A DNA stretch of 64,000 nucleotides from Streptomyces sp. TN58 (GCF_001941845.1 NZ_CP018870.1:4284001-4348000); one strand, 5' to 3'; shown: positions 49,246 to 58,110, numbered from the stretch's first letter. Notes: a model not told the origin generated them from the letters alone. Numbers and translations are program-made.

Positions 49246-49284
49246 ACCGCGCCGCGGACGGGCCAGGCCCGTCCGCGGCGCGGT
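49246..49284 (+). terminator. terminator after the htpX-yccF operon
   Basis: Self-complementary block ACCGCGCCGCGGACGGGCC / GGCCCGTCCGCGGCGCGGT around a single A, so an effective stem of about 16 bp with a small loop. Confidence 0.75.
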
Positions 49285-49332
49285 TGTCCACAGGCCGGGC
49301 GGGCTGTCAGTGGCGTGCGTCACCATGAAGGC

Positions 49333-49857
49333 ATGAACGAGACCGAGCAGTTGCTGCAGCAAGTCGCACACCGCGCGCGCAACTCCGCACGCCGATACGG
49401 AAAGGCCCTGCCGGCGCCTCTGGGCGCCGGGGAGATCGCCCGCTCCGAGGGCATACTCGGCTTCCCGCTGCCGCCCCTGCTCGCCCTGCTCTACACGCGC
49501 GTGGGGGACGGCGGATTCGGCCCCGAACAAGGCCTGTTGCCCCTGCGCCGGGCCGTCGGGGCCTACCGGGCCCAGCGCGAGTCCGGGTGGCGCTGGCCCG
49601 AGGGGGTCCTGCCCGTGGCCGACTTCGGCTGCGCCATGTACGCCTGCGTCGACTGCAGGTCCCACACCGCCCAGGTCCTGCTGTTCGACCCGAACCCGGG
49701 CGAGCCCGACCTCGCCTGGTCCGTCGACACCGCCGGCCTGGAGGACTGGCTGCGCGGCTGGCTCGACGGAACAGCCTGGTTCTGCGAGGAATCGGACGCG
49801 GGGGACGCCTACGACCTGGAACTGCAGCCCTGGGCGGAGTTCAGATCCCGGATCTGA
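49333..49857 (+). CDS. SMI1/KNR4 (SUKH) family protein
   Basis: 174 residues. LGAGEIARSEGILGFPLPPLLALLYTRVGDGGFGP is split over about 31-65 and carries the SUKH motif (E.E..LG..LP..Y). In bacteria this fold is common in immunity proteins to polymorphic toxins and in contact-dependent systems, but no toxin gene is adjacent. The start ATG has AAGG upstream. Its 3' end overlaps the convergent permease gene by 17 bp. Confidence 0.8.
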   Translation: MNETEQLLQQVAHRARNSARRYGKALPAPLGAGEIARSEGILGFPLPPLLALLYTRVGDGGFGPEQGLLPLRRAVGAYRAQRESGWRWPEGVLPVADFGCAMYACVDCRSHTAQVLLFDPNPGEPDLAWSVDTAGLEDWLRGWLDGTAWFCEESDAGDAYDLELQPWAEFRSRI

Positions 49858-51076
49858 GCCGGCCGCGCACCCCGTACGCCAACGCGCCCACAGCCAGCAC
49901 GGCGGCCCCCGCGCCCACCGACGCGAGGGGCAGCGCACACGCCAGCACCACACACCCGGACAGCCCGACCGCTGCCACGGCCCGCCCCTTGACACCTGAA
50001 TCGAGAGTCCACGCGGAGGCGTTCGCGATCGCGTAATAGGCGAGCACGCCGAAGGAGGAGAAACCGATCGCGCCCCGCACGTCGACGGTGGCCGCGAGCA
50101 CCGCCACGACCGCCCCCACCGCCAGCTCGGCATGGTGCGGCACCCGGTGCCTGGGATGTACGGCGGCCAGCGCGCGCGGGAGACGGCCGTCCCGGGCCAT
50201 CGCCAGCACCGTCCGCGACACCCCGAGCACCAAGGCCAGCAGAGAGCCCAGCGCGGCCAGGGCCGCGCCCACCCGGACGACCGGCGCCAGCCCCGGCACA
50301 CCCGCCGCCCGGACCGCGTCGGCCAGCGGCGCCGACGACCCCGCCAACCCCTCGACGCCCAGCACCGACAGCAGCGCCACCCCCACCGCCGCGTACACCA
50401 GCAGGGCGATCCCCAGCGCGATCGGCACCGCCCGCGGGATCGTCCGCACCGGGTCGCGCACCTCCTCGCCCAGGGTGGTGATCCGCGCATAGCCCGCGAA
50501 GGCGAAGAACAGCAGACCGGCGCCCTGCAACAACCCGAAGGCGGCCCAGTCCGGCCCGCCCAGCCGCTCCGGTGCCGCCGCATCCGAGGATAGGCACACC
50601 ACGACCACCCCGGCCAGCACCGCCAGGACCGCCGCCACGATCAGCCGGGCCACCCGGGCGGACTTCTGGACACCGCCGTAGCTCGCGGCCGTGACCGCCA
50701 CCACCGCCGCCACCGCCACGGCGTGCTCCCGCCCCGGCCACACGTAGGCGCCCACCGTCAGCGCCATCGCCGCGCACGACGCCGTCTTGCCGATCACGAA
50801 CCCCCAGCCCGCCAGATACCCCCAGAAGGGGCCGAGCCGCTCCCGCCCGTACACGTACGTGCCCCCGGAGGCCGGATAACGGGCGGCCAGCCGCGCCGAC
50901 GAGTGCGCGTTGCAGTAGGCCACGACGGCCGCCACCGCCAGAGCAGCCAGGAGCGCCCCGCCCGCGGCCGCCGCGGCCGGGGCGAACGCCGCGAAGACCC
51001 CGGCGCCCACCATCGCGCCGAGTCCGACGACGACCGCGTCGAAGACGCCCAGGGTCCGCTTCAACTCATCAGCCAC
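49841..51076 (-). CDS. APC family amino-acid permease
   Basis: 411 residues, 11-12 helices. N-terminal LGVFDAVVVGLGAMVGAGVF is the APC signature for substrate binding at unwound helix 1, and FFAFAGYARITTLGEEVRDP is the helix 6 motif. Probably a cation/amino-acid symporter or an antiporter; substrate not predictable. GTG start (VADELKRT). Confidence 0.87.
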   Translation of the reverse strand: MADELKRTLGVFDAVVVGLGAMVGAGVFAAFAPAAAAAGGALLAALAVAAVVAYCNAHSSARLAARYPASGGTYVYGRERLGPFWGYLAGWGFVIGKTASCAAMALTVGAYVWPGREHAVAVAAVVAVTAASYGGVQKSARVARLIVAAVLAVLAGVVVVCLSSDAAAPERLGGPDWAAFGLLQGAGLLFFAFAGYARITTLGEEVRDPVRTIPRAVPIALGIALLVYAAVGVALLSVLGVEGLAGSSAPLADAVRAAGVPGLAPVVRVGAALAALGSLLALVLGVSRTVLAMARDGRLPRALAAVHPRHRVPHHAELAVGAVVAVLAATVDVRGAIGFSSFGVLAYYAIANASAWTLDSGVKGRAVAAVGLSGCVVLACALPLASVGAGAAVLAVGALAYGVRGRLRSGI

Positions 51077-51162
51077 GGGCGGAGGGTAACGGAGCCGGTG
51101 CCGACGCCGGAAAGGTGCGCGGGACCCGGCGGACCCTGCCGCCGCGGCGCTACCGGACAACC

Positions 51163-52590
51163 TCAGCTGACACCCTCCCGGCGGGGAAGCGGCGTCCGGG
51201 TGCGCTCCCACCCCTCCAGGGCGGTCAGACAGGCGTGGTCGAGGTGGCGCAGACCGCTCAGGTCGAGCCGCACCGGCTGCCCGTGCGGCAGCGCCTCCAG
51301 TGCGTCGAGCAGCTTCGGCAGCCGCAGGAAGCTGGCGTTCCCCACGACCCGCACGCACAACTCCCCGTCCTCCCACACCTCCTCGACGTGCACGTGGGAG
51401 GTCTCCCAGGCCGCCTTGGCAATGGCCAGCCCCAGGCCGACCAGCACCCCTTCGAAGAGGTTGGTGACGACGATCGCGCCGGCCGTGGAGACCAGCACCA
51501 CCGCCTCGCCCCGGTGCGTACGCCACAGCGCCGCCACCGCCCTGACCGGCAGCAGCTTCCAGCCCGCGTACAGGAGCACCCCGGCCAGCGCCGCGAGCGG
51601 CACCGTCTCCAGCACCTGGGGGAGGAGCACCGCGAAGAGCAGCAGCCAGCCGCCGTGCATCACCCGGGCCGCCCGGGTGCGGGCGCCGGCCTCCACATTG
51701 GCGGCGCTGCGCACGATCACGGCGGTCATCGGCAAGGCCCCGAGCAGCCCGCACACACCGTTGCCGACGCCCTGGGCGATCAGCTCCCGGTCGTACTCCG
51801 TCCGGGGCCCGTCGTGCATCCGGTCCACCGCGGCGGCGCTGAAAAGGGTCTCGGCGGAGGCGATCAGCGCCAGCGCGATCACCGTCCCGACCGCGCCGGC
51901 GGAGGCCAGCACCCCGAACTCCCCCCAGGCGGGCGGTGACACGGCCTCCAGGACCCCCGTCACCCGCACCCGCTCGACGGGCAGCCGCAGCAGCACGGCC
52001 GCGGTGGTGGCGGCGGCCACCCCGACCAGCGCGCCGGGCAGCAGCCGCAGACGGGCCGGCACCCGCCGCCAGGCGACCATGACGGCGATGGTGCCCACCC
52101 CGAGCAGTACCGCGGCCCAGTCGGCCCGCGCCACCAGCCCGTGCACGCCGCCCAGCTTCGCCAGGGTCTGTCCCGGTGCCTGCGCGTCGCCCAGGGCGTA
52201 CAACTGCCCGGAGATCAGCACGAGACCGATGCCGGCCAGCATCCCGTGCACGACGGCCACGGAGATCGCCCTGAACCACCGCCCGAGCCGCAGCACCCCC
52301 ATGCCCAGCTGCACCGTGCCGGCGGCCAGCACCAGCACCCCGAGAGCGGCCGCGCCGTACGCCTGCACCGCCTCGTAGACCAGCACGGTGAGCCCGGCGG
52401 CAGGCCCGCTCACCTGGAGGGAACTGCCCCGGAACCACCCTGTGACCAGCCCCCCGACCACCCCGGTGACGATCCCCAGCTCGGCGGGGACCCCCGAGGC
52501 GACCGCCACCCCCACGCACAGGGGTACGGCGACCAGTGCGACGACGACGGACGCACCGAAGTCTGCGCGGAACGTGCCGGCCCCAGGCAT
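51163..52590 (-). CDS. SulP family anion transporter with STAS domain
   Basis: 475 residues. Membrane part (about 10-380) with GVPAELGIVTGVVGGLV, SLQVSGPAAGLTVLV and GVGNGVCGLLGALPMTAVIVRS, and a C-terminal STAS domain (about 385-470) with VRLDLSGLRHLDHACLTAL. SulP proteins move sulfate, bicarbonate or dicarboxylates. GTG/ATG choice: the ATG before PGAGTF has GGGGA upstream. The linked permease downstream is 86 bp away on the same strand. Confidence 0.88.
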   Translation of the reverse strand: MPGAGTFRADFGASVVVALVAVPLCVGVAVASGVPAELGIVTGVVGGLVTGWFRGSSLQVSGPAAGLTVLVYEAVQAYGAAALGVLVLAAGTVQLGMGVLRLGRWFRAISVAVVHGMLAGIGLVLISGQLYALGDAQAPGQTLAKLGGVHGLVARADWAAVLLGVGTIAVMVAWRRVPARLRLLPGALVGVAAATTAAVLLRLPVERVRVTGVLEAVSPPAWGEFGVLASAGAVGTVIALALIASAETLFSAAAVDRMHDGPRTEYDRELIAQGVGNGVCGLLGALPMTAVIVRSAANVEAGARTRAARVMHGGWLLLFAVLLPQVLETVPLAALAGVLLYAGWKLLPVRAVAALWRTHRGEAVVLVSTAGAIVVTNLFEGVLVGLGLAIAKAAWETSHVHVEEVWEDGELCVRVVGNASFLRLPKLLDALEALPHGQPVRLDLSGLRHLDHACLTALEGWERTRTPLPRREGVS

Positions 52591-52811
52591 GCGAGATCCC
52601 CCTGCCACGCGGTGATGTGATGCCACCACCGTGCTGGGCGCACCCCCCACCGCCCAAGTGGCCATGGGAGCCCGCGGCAGCGCGCGCGCCGCACGCGCCC
52701 GGCACGCACGCCCCACGCACCCCGCCGACCACCGCTGACCACCGCCGACCACCGCGGCCCGGCGGTCGGTGAAGACCGCCGGGCCGGCGTGGTGAGGATC
52801 GGGGACCTGCG

Positions 52812-53300
52812 TCAGCGGTAGTTCACGAACTGGATCGCGAAGTCCAGGTCCTTGCCCTTGAGGAGGGCCTGGACGGCCTGGAGGTCGTCGCGGCTCTTGG
52901 AGCTGACGCGCAGCTCGTCGCCCTGGACCTGGGCCTTGACGCCCTTCGGACCCTCGTCCCGGATGATCTTCGCGACCTTCTTGGCGTTCTCCTGGGAGAT
53001 GCCCTCCTCGATCGTGGCGAAGATCTTGTACTCCTTGCCGGACAGCTGCGGCTCACCGGCGTCCAGCGCCTTGAGCGAGATCCCGCGCTTGACCAGCTTG
53101 GTCTCGAAGACGTCGAGGACGGCCTTGACGCGCTCCTCGGAGTTCGCCTCCATGAGGATCTTCTCGCCGGACCAGGCGATGGTGGCGCCGGTGCCCTTGA
53201 AGTCGTAGCGCTGCGAGAGCTCCTTGGCGGCCTGGTTGAGGGCGTTGTCGACCTCCTGCCGCTCGACCTTCGAGACGATGTCGAAACTGGAGTCGGCCAT
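52812..53300 (-). CDS. YajQ family nucleotide-binding protein
   Basis: 162 residues, full family length. [34 protein letters not shown] and the C-terminal [12 protein letters not shown] are typical. YajQ proteins bind RNA/nucleotides, and some bind c-di-GMP. Cytoplasmic. AAGGAG lies 9 nt before the ATG. An upstream in-frame ATG (53501) has no RBS. Confidence 0.93.
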   Translation of the reverse strand: MADSSFDIVSKVERQEVDNALNQAAKELSQRYDFKGTGATIAWSGEKILMEANSEERVKAVLDVFETKLVKRGISLKALDAGEPQLSGKEYKIFATIEEGISQENAKKVAKIIRDEGPKGVKAQVQGDELRVSSKSRDDLQAVQALLKGKDLDFAIQFVNYR

Positions 53301-53592
53301 GTGCTGTGGCTCCTTGAAGTCGATTGCGATCACCCCGGAGGGCACGGCCGGACATCCCCGGACCGCTCGGCAAAGCCTAGTGCTGCGACCGCACAGGTCC
53401 ACCGGGTCGCGGCGCCCGGTACGGCGCCTCGCCGCGTGGTCGGACCACGCGCGTACGTCCGGGCGGCACCGGCCGCCGCACCCACGCGCGGCGCTGATCA
53501 ATCCGGTGGCGAAGCACCCCCGGTCATCAGGTATCGTTTACGTCGTTGCCAGGGAGAACCGCTCACGAGCGGCCTCGAAGGCGACATCCCAT

Positions 53593-53674
53593 GGCGGTGT
53601 GCCCGAGTGGCCAATGGGAGCGGACTGTAAATCCGTCGGCTTAGCCTACCCAGGTTCGAATCCTGGCGCCGCCA
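53593..53674 (+). tRNA. tRNA-Tyr (GUA)
   Basis: 82-nt class II tRNA. Acceptor GGCGGTG/CGCCGCC with one G-U pair, discriminator A, anticodon GTA in ACTGTAAATC, long variable arm (TCGGCTTAGCCTA region), and T-arm CCAGG-TTCGAAT-CCTGG at 53650-53666. CCA is not encoded. Confidence 0.95.
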
Positions 53675-53682
53675 CGCGAGTG

Positions 53683-53723
53683 GAACCCCCGTTCATCTGC
53701 GGAAACGCAGTGGACGGGGGTTC
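53683..53723 (+). terminator. terminator of tRNA-Tyr
   Basis: GAACCCCCGTTC pairs with GGACGGGGGTTC, and an inner stem CTGCG-GAAA-CGCAG stacks on it; followed by TTTCG. Confidence 0.8.
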
Positions 53724-53793
53724 TTTCGTACACCTGGGGCGGGGTGTGGCGCTGGCGGCCGCATCGTCGGGGGCCCGCGGTCGTTCACCGGGG

Positions 53794-54234
53794 GTGAAAT
53801 GGACATCTGACACGCGGGGAAAGGTCGGCGGCGGGGTGCTCATCGCGCTGCTCGGCGCGGGGATTCCGGCTCTGATGGGAGCCGCCCTGCATACGGACAC
53901 GGGAGAGCCCTACCGGGAGACCCGGCTGTACTTCGGCACGGAACGGACCGACGGCGGGAACCCGGTCGCGGAGCGCGAGTTCATGCGGTTCCTGGACCAG
54001 GAGATCACCCCCGCCTTCCCCGAGGGGCTGACCCTCCACGACGGGTACGGCCAGTGGCGCGGCGGGAACGGCAAGATCGTCCGTGAGGCGTCCTACGAAG
54101 TGGTCCTGCTGTACCCGGAGAAGGACGCCGACGACCGCAGCGTGCGCATCGAGCGGATCCGCGACGCGTACGAGAGCCGCTACCAGCAGGACTCCGTCGG
54201 CCGCTCCGACGACAAGGTCGCGGCGCAGTTCTGA
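53794..54234 (+). CDS. DUF3574 domain protein with N-terminal membrane anchor
   Basis: 146 residues. A hydrophobic segment (VGGGVLIALLGAGIPALMGAAL, in two parts, about 11-32) acts as signal or anchor, followed by the DUF3574 domain: ETRLYFGTERTDGG, EREFMRFLDQEITPAFPEGLT and SYEVVLLYP. Function unknown. The GTG start has no clear RBS, and an upstream GTG at 53746 is possible. Confidence 0.7.
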   Translation: MKWTSDTRGKVGGGVLIALLGAGIPALMGAALHTDTGEPYRETRLYFGTERTDGGNPVAEREFMRFLDQEITPAFPEGLTLHDGYGQWRGGNGKIVREASYEVVLLYPEKDADDRSVRIERIRDAYESRYQQDSVGRSDDKVAAQF

Positions 54235-54240
54235 CCGACC

Positions 54241-54300
54241 GCGGGGAGGCCGGCCCCGCGGGCCGGCAACCGGTACCGGCCCCCGAGTCGGCCTCCCCGC
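54241..54300. terminator. large inverted repeat between convergent genes
   Basis: GCGGGGAGGCCG (54241-54252) and CGGCCTCCCCGC (54289-54300) are fully complementary, enclosing smaller GC palindromes. Likely bidirectional terminator. Confidence 0.6.
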
Positions 54301-54307
54301 CGGGCCC

Positions 54308-54964
54308 TCAGTTGCCCGCCACGTCCTTCACGGCCACGTCGACCGGCGTCGAGCCGGAGACCAGCTCCAGCGTGAGGCCCGCCGTCGCGGGCGTCTCCAC
54401 CAGCTCGGCCAGCACCGCCGCCACGTCGTCACGCGGCACGGCCCCCCGGCCCGTCCGCGCCTCCAGGCGGACCTGGCCCGTGCCCGCGTCGTCGAGCAGC
54501 GAGCCTGGGCGCAGGACCGTCCACTCCAGGCCCAGCCGGGTCCGGACGTGGTCGTCGGCCTCGCCCTTCGCCCGCAGGTAGACGTCGAACACCTCGTCGC
54601 CTTCGTGATGGGCGTCCGCGCCCATCGAAGAGACCATCAGGAAGCGGCGCACACCGGCCCGTTCGGCCGCGTCGGCGAACAGCACCGCCGCACCACGGTC
54701 CACCGTGTCCTTGCGCCCGACACCGCTGCCGGGGCCGGCGCCCGCCGCGAACACCGCCACGTCCGCGCCCTGCAGGATCCCCGCGACGTGCTCCACCGTG
54801 GCCGACTCCAGGTCGCACAGCACCGGTTCGGCGCCCGCCTCCCTGAGGTCGTCGCCCTGTTCGAGGTCGCGGATGATGCCCGCGACCTCGTACCCGCGCG
54901 CGGCGAGCAGGCGCTCCAGCCGCAGCGCGATCCGACCGTGTCCACCCGCGATGACGATGCGCAT
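54308..54964 (-). CDS. NAD(P)-binding oxidoreductase, NmrA/SDR-like
   Basis: 218 residues. Rossmann start MRIVIAGGHGRIALRLERLL with GxxGxxA-type nucleotide motif, DLESATVEHVAGIL, and SSMGAD/VYLRAKGEADDHVR, where the catalytic Tyr-Lys pair appears as Y-x-x-x-K. Belongs to the NAD(P)H-binding atypical SDR group often acting on quinones or as redox sensors. The ATG at 54964 is chosen because the Rossmann fold begins there. Confidence 0.85.
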   Translation of the reverse strand: MRIVIAGGHGRIALRLERLLAARGYEVAGIIRDLEQGDDLREAGAEPVLCDLESATVEHVAGILQGADVAVFAAGAGPGSGVGRKDTVDRGAAVLFADAAERAGVRRFLMVSSMGADAHHEGDEVFDVYLRAKGEADDHVRTRLGLEWTVLRPGSLLDDAGTGQVRLEARTGRGAVPRDDVAAVLAELVETPATAGLTLELVSGSTPVDVAVKDVAGN

Positions 54965-55011
54965 GCCCCGACGGTACGACGAGCCGGGCGCCCCCGCCCG
55001 GGAAGACACCC

Positions 55012-56286
55012 TTACGGGCCGGGCTCCGTGCGGCCCTGCCGGGGCAGGTCCAGGGCCACCGCGACGGCGGAGTCGCAGTACTCCCGTACCGCGCTCGTAC
55101 GGGCCACCACCCGCCCCCGGTGGATCACGATCCGGCTGTAGGCCAGGGACAGCACGCCCGCGATCCGGTCGCCGCGCACGGCGAGCAGCTCCGCCGGGAA
55201 GCCGGCCTCCACCCGCACCTGCGGCAGGCCCATGGCCTCGCGGGCGCAGGCGCTGACGGAGTCGTAGGCCTCGCCGGGGCGCAGGCCGCCCTGGGAGGCC
55301 AGCAGGTACGCGGCCTCCAGCGGGTCGCCCCGGCCGACCGGGTTCCCGGCGTCCCGCAGCGCCCCGCTGCCCGCCGCGACCCGTACGCCGGCGGCCCGCA
55401 GCAGCCGTACGGGGGCGGCGCGCAGGCCGCGGCGCTCCAGGGCCGCGCAGTCGCCCTGGGGCAGGCAGGTCACCCGTACCCCGGCCGCGGCCAGTTGGTC
55501 GGCGGCGCGGGCGGCCGCGTCCGGGGGGAGCCGGGACAGGCCACCGCAGGGGCCGATGGCCACCCCGGGGCGCAGACCGCCGGCCATCGCCGCGAGCCGG
55601 GCGAGGCGCGCCGGGTCGGCACCGTCCGTGTGCAGGTCCACTGGGCAGCCGTGCTCGTCGGCGAGGTCCAGGACGGCTTCGAGGAAGCCCGTCGGGTCCG
55701 GATCCAGGTCCGGGCAGCCCCCGATCACGGAGGCGCCCATCTTGACCGCGTCACGCAGCATGGCCAGCCCGTCCGCGCCCGCCACCCCGGTCAGCAGCCG
55801 GGGGACGGCCACCGCGGTCAGGTCGGCGAGCCCGCGCAGGGAGCGCCGGGCCTGGAGCACCGCCTCCAGGGGGCCGAGACCGTGGACGTCGCCGATGCGC
55901 ACGTGGGAGCGCATGGCGGTCGCGCCGTGCCCGAGCTGGAGCAGGGCCGCTTCGGTGGCCCGGCGCTGGACCTCGTCGGGCGCGTACGAGACGGGTCCGT
56001 CGCCGTCGGCGGTCAGCGCGGTGTCCCCGTGGGCGTGCGGCTCGGCGGGCGCCGGGAGCAGCAGGTAGCCGCTGAGGTCCACCCGGGACAGCACGGGGGA
56101 GGAGAGGCTGCCGGTGGTCCCGACGGCCTGGATCCGGCCGCCGCCGAGGCGCACGTCGACGGTACGGCCGTCAGTGAGGCGTGCCCCGGCGAGGAGCAGG
56201 GTGGCGGCCTCGGCGGCGGCCGCACCGCTGTTGGCGTTGCCGCCGCGGGAGGACGGGGACGGCTGCTGCGGCGGGCTGTCGGACAT
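55012..56286 (-). CDS. cytosine-deaminase-like amidohydrolase with degenerate active site
   Basis: 424 residues aligning along the length of cytosine deaminase. The metal-binding His84-x-His86 (EPHAHGDT) and His219 (VDLHTDGAD) are kept. Residues matching the other E. coli CodA active-site positions are changed: Glu217 is Gly222, His246 is Cys247, and the Asp313-Asp314 pair is Gly308-Ala309 in AGSGALRD. So a pseudoenzyme or a changed chemistry is likely. N-terminal 25 residues are disordered. Confidence 0.75.
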   Translation of the reverse strand: MSDSPPQQPSPSSRGGNANSGAAAAEAATLLLAGARLTDGRTVDVRLGGGRIQAVGTTGSLSSPVLSRVDLSGYLLLPAPAEPHAHGDTALTADGDGPVSYAPDEVQRRATEAALLQLGHGATAMRSHVRIGDVHGLGPLEAVLQARRSLRGLADLTAVAVPRLLTGVAGADGLAMLRDAVKMGASVIGGCPDLDPDPTGFLEAVLDLADEHGCPVDLHTDGADPARLARLAAMAGGLRPGVAIGPCGGLSRLPPDAAARAADQLAAAGVRVTCLPQGDCAALERRGLRAAPVRLLRAAGVRVAAGSGALRDAGNPVGRGDPLEAAYLLASQGGLRPGEAYDSVSACAREAMGLPQVRVEAGFPAELLAVRGDRIAGVLSLAYSRIVIHRGRVVARTSAVREYCDSAVAVALDLPRQGRTEPGP

Positions 56287-56641
56287 CGCGCTCCTGCGGT
56301 GGCTCGGGCGGTTCCTGGGGCCGTGGCCGCGGCCCGCACCCCCAAGATCACGCAGCGTGCTCAGAGCCTAGGGTGCGGCGCACGCCGCTTCGCGGAAGAG
56401 GGCAATAGTCGTACCGGTGTGGTGCCCGGCGGCGCCCGCGCCCGCTCGTGCGCCCCCTGTCGTCCTGGCGCCGGCCGGTCTGCGGCGCGTGTGATGTGTG
56501 AGCCCGCGCACAAACCACGTGAGAAGTGGGGCGGGAGTGGCCTGCGGGTTGATCAAGAGGGGCGTCCGACGCCCCTCGGAGCCCAGCTCCCGCAAAGGAT
56601 TTGGGCGATCGGCGGGCAACCGTGTAATGTCTTCATCGCTC
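56287..56641. other. 355-bp gap with hairpin and tRNA promoter
   Basis: No gene seen. A GAGGGGCGTC/GACGCCCCTC hairpin is at 56557-56577. The tRNA-Thr promoter follows. Confidence 0.6.
56601..56630 (+). promoter_or_regulatory. promoter of tRNA-Thr/tRNA-Met
   Basis: TTGGGC (56601-56606) and TAATGT (56625-56630) with an 18-bp spacer. Transcription would begin about 5 nt before the mature tRNA-Thr. Confidence 0.65.
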
Positions 56642-56714
56642 GCCCCAATAGCTCAGTCGGTAGAGCGTCTCCATGGTAAGGAGAAGGTCTGCGGTTCGAT
56701 TCCGCATTGGGGCT
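56642..56714 (+). tRNA. tRNA-Thr (GGU)
   Basis: 73 nt. Acceptor GCCCCAA/TTGGGGC, discriminator T, D-arm GCTC-AGTCGGTA-GAGC, anticodon stem TCTCC/GGAGA with loop ATGGTAA, T-arm GCGG-TTCGATT-CCGC. CCA not encoded. Confidence 0.96.
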
Positions 56715-56762
56715 CTGGTGAGAGAGGTTCCCCACCCTCGGGTGGGGAGCTGATCACATCAA

Positions 56763-56835
56763 AGCGGCGTAGCTCAGTCGGTAGAGCAAGCGGCTCATAA
56801 TCGCTGTGTCACCGGTTCAAGTCCGGTCGCCGCTA
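56763..56835 (+). tRNA. tRNA-Met (CAU), elongator type
   Basis: 73 nt. Acceptor AGCGGCG/CGCCGCT, discriminator A, D-arm GCTCAGTCGGTAGAGC, anticodon loop CTCATAA, T-arm CCGG-TTCAAGT-CCGG. The first base pair A-T and the rpmG neighbour fit elongator Met, not initiator. Confidence 0.93.
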
Positions 56836-56840
56836 CCCAC

Positions 56841-56878
56841 AGTAGCCGATTGCGGGGTCGGTCTCCCGATCGGCTACT
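56841..56878 (+). terminator. terminator between tRNA-Met and rpmG
   Basis: AGTAGCCGAT pairs with ATCGGCTACT, inner CGGG/CCCG, followed by CTTTTAT, a true T-run. Could be partially read through to rpmG. Confidence 0.75.
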
Positions 56879-56923
56879 CTTTTATGCGTTCATCCGTCCC
56901 ATAGTCCGTCAAGGAGCACTCAC

Positions 56924-57088
56924 GTGGCTGCCACCGACGTCCGCCCGAAGATCACGCTGGCCTGCGTGGAGTGCAAGGAGCGGAACTACATCACCAAGAA
57001 GAACCGGCGTAACAACCCGGACCGCATGGAGATGAAGAAGCACTGCCCGCGCTGCAACTCGCACACCGCGCACCGCGAGACCCGCTGA
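56924..57088 (+). CDS. rpmG: 50S ribosomal protein L33
   Basis: 54 residues: [19 protein letters not shown], then [19 protein letters not shown] and [15 protein letters not shown]. Zinc-binding C+ form with Cys14, Cys17, Cys41 and Cys44. Zur-regulated C- paralogues lack these cysteines. GTG start with AAGGAG 8 nt upstream. Its position after tRNA-Thr and tRNA-Met is conserved in actinobacteria. Confidence 0.97.
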   Translation: MAATDVRPKITLACVECKERNYITKKNRRNNPDRMEMKKHCPRCNSHTAHRETR

Positions 57089-57121
57089 CCCCAGCGAAGT
57101 CTCGAATACAGGCACCGTCAT

Positions 57122-57151
57122 GAGGTCGTCCCCTTCATTGGGGGCGGCCTC
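57122..57151 (+). terminator. terminator of rpmG
   Basis: GAGGTCGTCCCC pairs with GGGGGCGGCCTC around TTCATT, followed by GTGTCGTTTTC. Confidence 0.75.
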
Positions 57152-57227
57152 GTGTCGTTTTCAGCACTGATCTCTCCAGTCTTTGTCCCTGTGTGTTTCG
57201 TGTCCCTTCAACAGGAGGTAGTGAGTC

Positions 57228-57680
57228 ATGGCTCTCGACCAGTCCTTCGTGGGGCGGAGCTACCCGCCCACCGATCCGTACGAGGTCGGCCGGGAGAAGA
57301 TCCGCGAATTCGCGGTCGCTGTGGGTGACACCAATCCCGTCTACACCGACCCGGAAGCGGCGAAGGCCTACGGCCACTCCGATGTGATCGCTCCGCCGAC
57401 TTTTGTGTTCGCCATCACTTTCAAGGCGGCCGGCGAGGTCGTCCAGGATCCGCAGCTGGGCCTGGACTACGACCGCGTCGTACACGGCGACCAGAAGTTC
57501 GCGTACTCCCGCCCGGTGCGGGCCGGTGACCGCCTGACGGTGACCTCGACCATCGAGGCCGTGAAGTCGATGGCCGGCAACGACATCATCGACGTCCGCG
57601 GCGAGGTCCACGACGAGAGCGGCGAGCACGTGGTGACGGCGTGGACGAAGCTCGTCTCCCGCGCCCCCCAGGAGGCCTGA
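57228..57680 (+). CDS. MaoC-type dehydratase, HadA-like (FAS1_DH region)
   Basis: 150 residues. N-terminal MaoC half: ALDQSFVGRSYPPTDPYEV, AYGHSDVIAPPTFVFAITF and HGDQKFAYSRPVRAGDRLTV. Matches mycobacterial HadA/HadC, the non-catalytic partner in (3R)-hydroxyacyl-ACP dehydratase. In mycobacteria hadABC acts in FAS-II; here the substrate is unknown (fatty acid or other acyl thioester). AGGAGG lies 8 nt before the ATG. Co-transcribed with the next gene, one base apart. Confidence 0.88.
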   Translation: MALDQSFVGRSYPPTDPYEVGREKIREFAVAVGDTNPVYTDPEAAKAYGHSDVIAPPTFVFAITFKAAGEVVQDPQLGLDYDRVVHGDQKFAYSRPVRAGDRLTVTSTIEAVKSMAGNDIIDVRGEVHDESGEHVVTAWTKLVSRAPQEA

Positions 57681-57681
57681 C

Positions 57682-58110
57682 ATGGCAGCGCAGATCAAGT
57701 ACTCCGACGTCGAGGTCGGCACCGAGCTGCCGGCGGCGGCCTTCCCCGTGACCCGCGCCTCGCTGGTCCAGTACGCCGGCGCCTCCGGCGACTTCAACCC
57801 GATCCACTGGAACGAGAAGTTCGCCAAGGAGGTCGGGCTGCCGGACGTGATCGCGCACGGCATGTTCACCATGGCCGAGGCGATCCGCGTGGTCACCGAC
57901 TGGGTGGGCGACCCGGGCGCGGTGGTCGAGTACGGCGTGCGCTTCACCAAGCCCGTCGTCGTCCCGAACGACGACCAGGGCGGCCTGATCGAGGTCACCG
58001 GCAAGGTCGCGGCGAAGCTGGACGACAACCGGGTGCGCGTCGACCTGACCGCCATGAGCGCCGGCCAGAAGGTCCTCGGAATGTCCCGCGCGGTGGTCGC
58101 GCTCGCCTGA
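57682..58110 (+). CDS. MaoC-type dehydratase, HadB-like catalytic subunit
   Basis: 142 residues, single hot-dog fold. The hydratase-2 motif is clear: YAGASGDFNPIHWNEKFAKEVGLPDVIAHGMFTMAEA carries the catalytic Asp and His (D-x-N-P-I-H). It pairs with the upstream HadA-like protein as a heterodimeric R-specific hydratase. Ends before a hairpin terminator. Confidence 0.9.
   Translation: MAAQIKYSDVEVGTELPAAAFPVTRASLVQYAGASGDFNPIHWNEKFAKEVGLPDVIAHGMFTMAEAIRVVTDWVGDPGAVVEYGVRFTKPVVVPNDDQGGLIEVTGKVAAKLDDNRVRVDLTAMSAGQKVLGMSRAVVALA

Noticed and set aside
49841..52732. Single fused permease-transporter protein of about 960 residues
   Set aside because: The continuous frame only reflects lack of stops. 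The APC permease has its own GTG start, and the SulP gene is in another frame.
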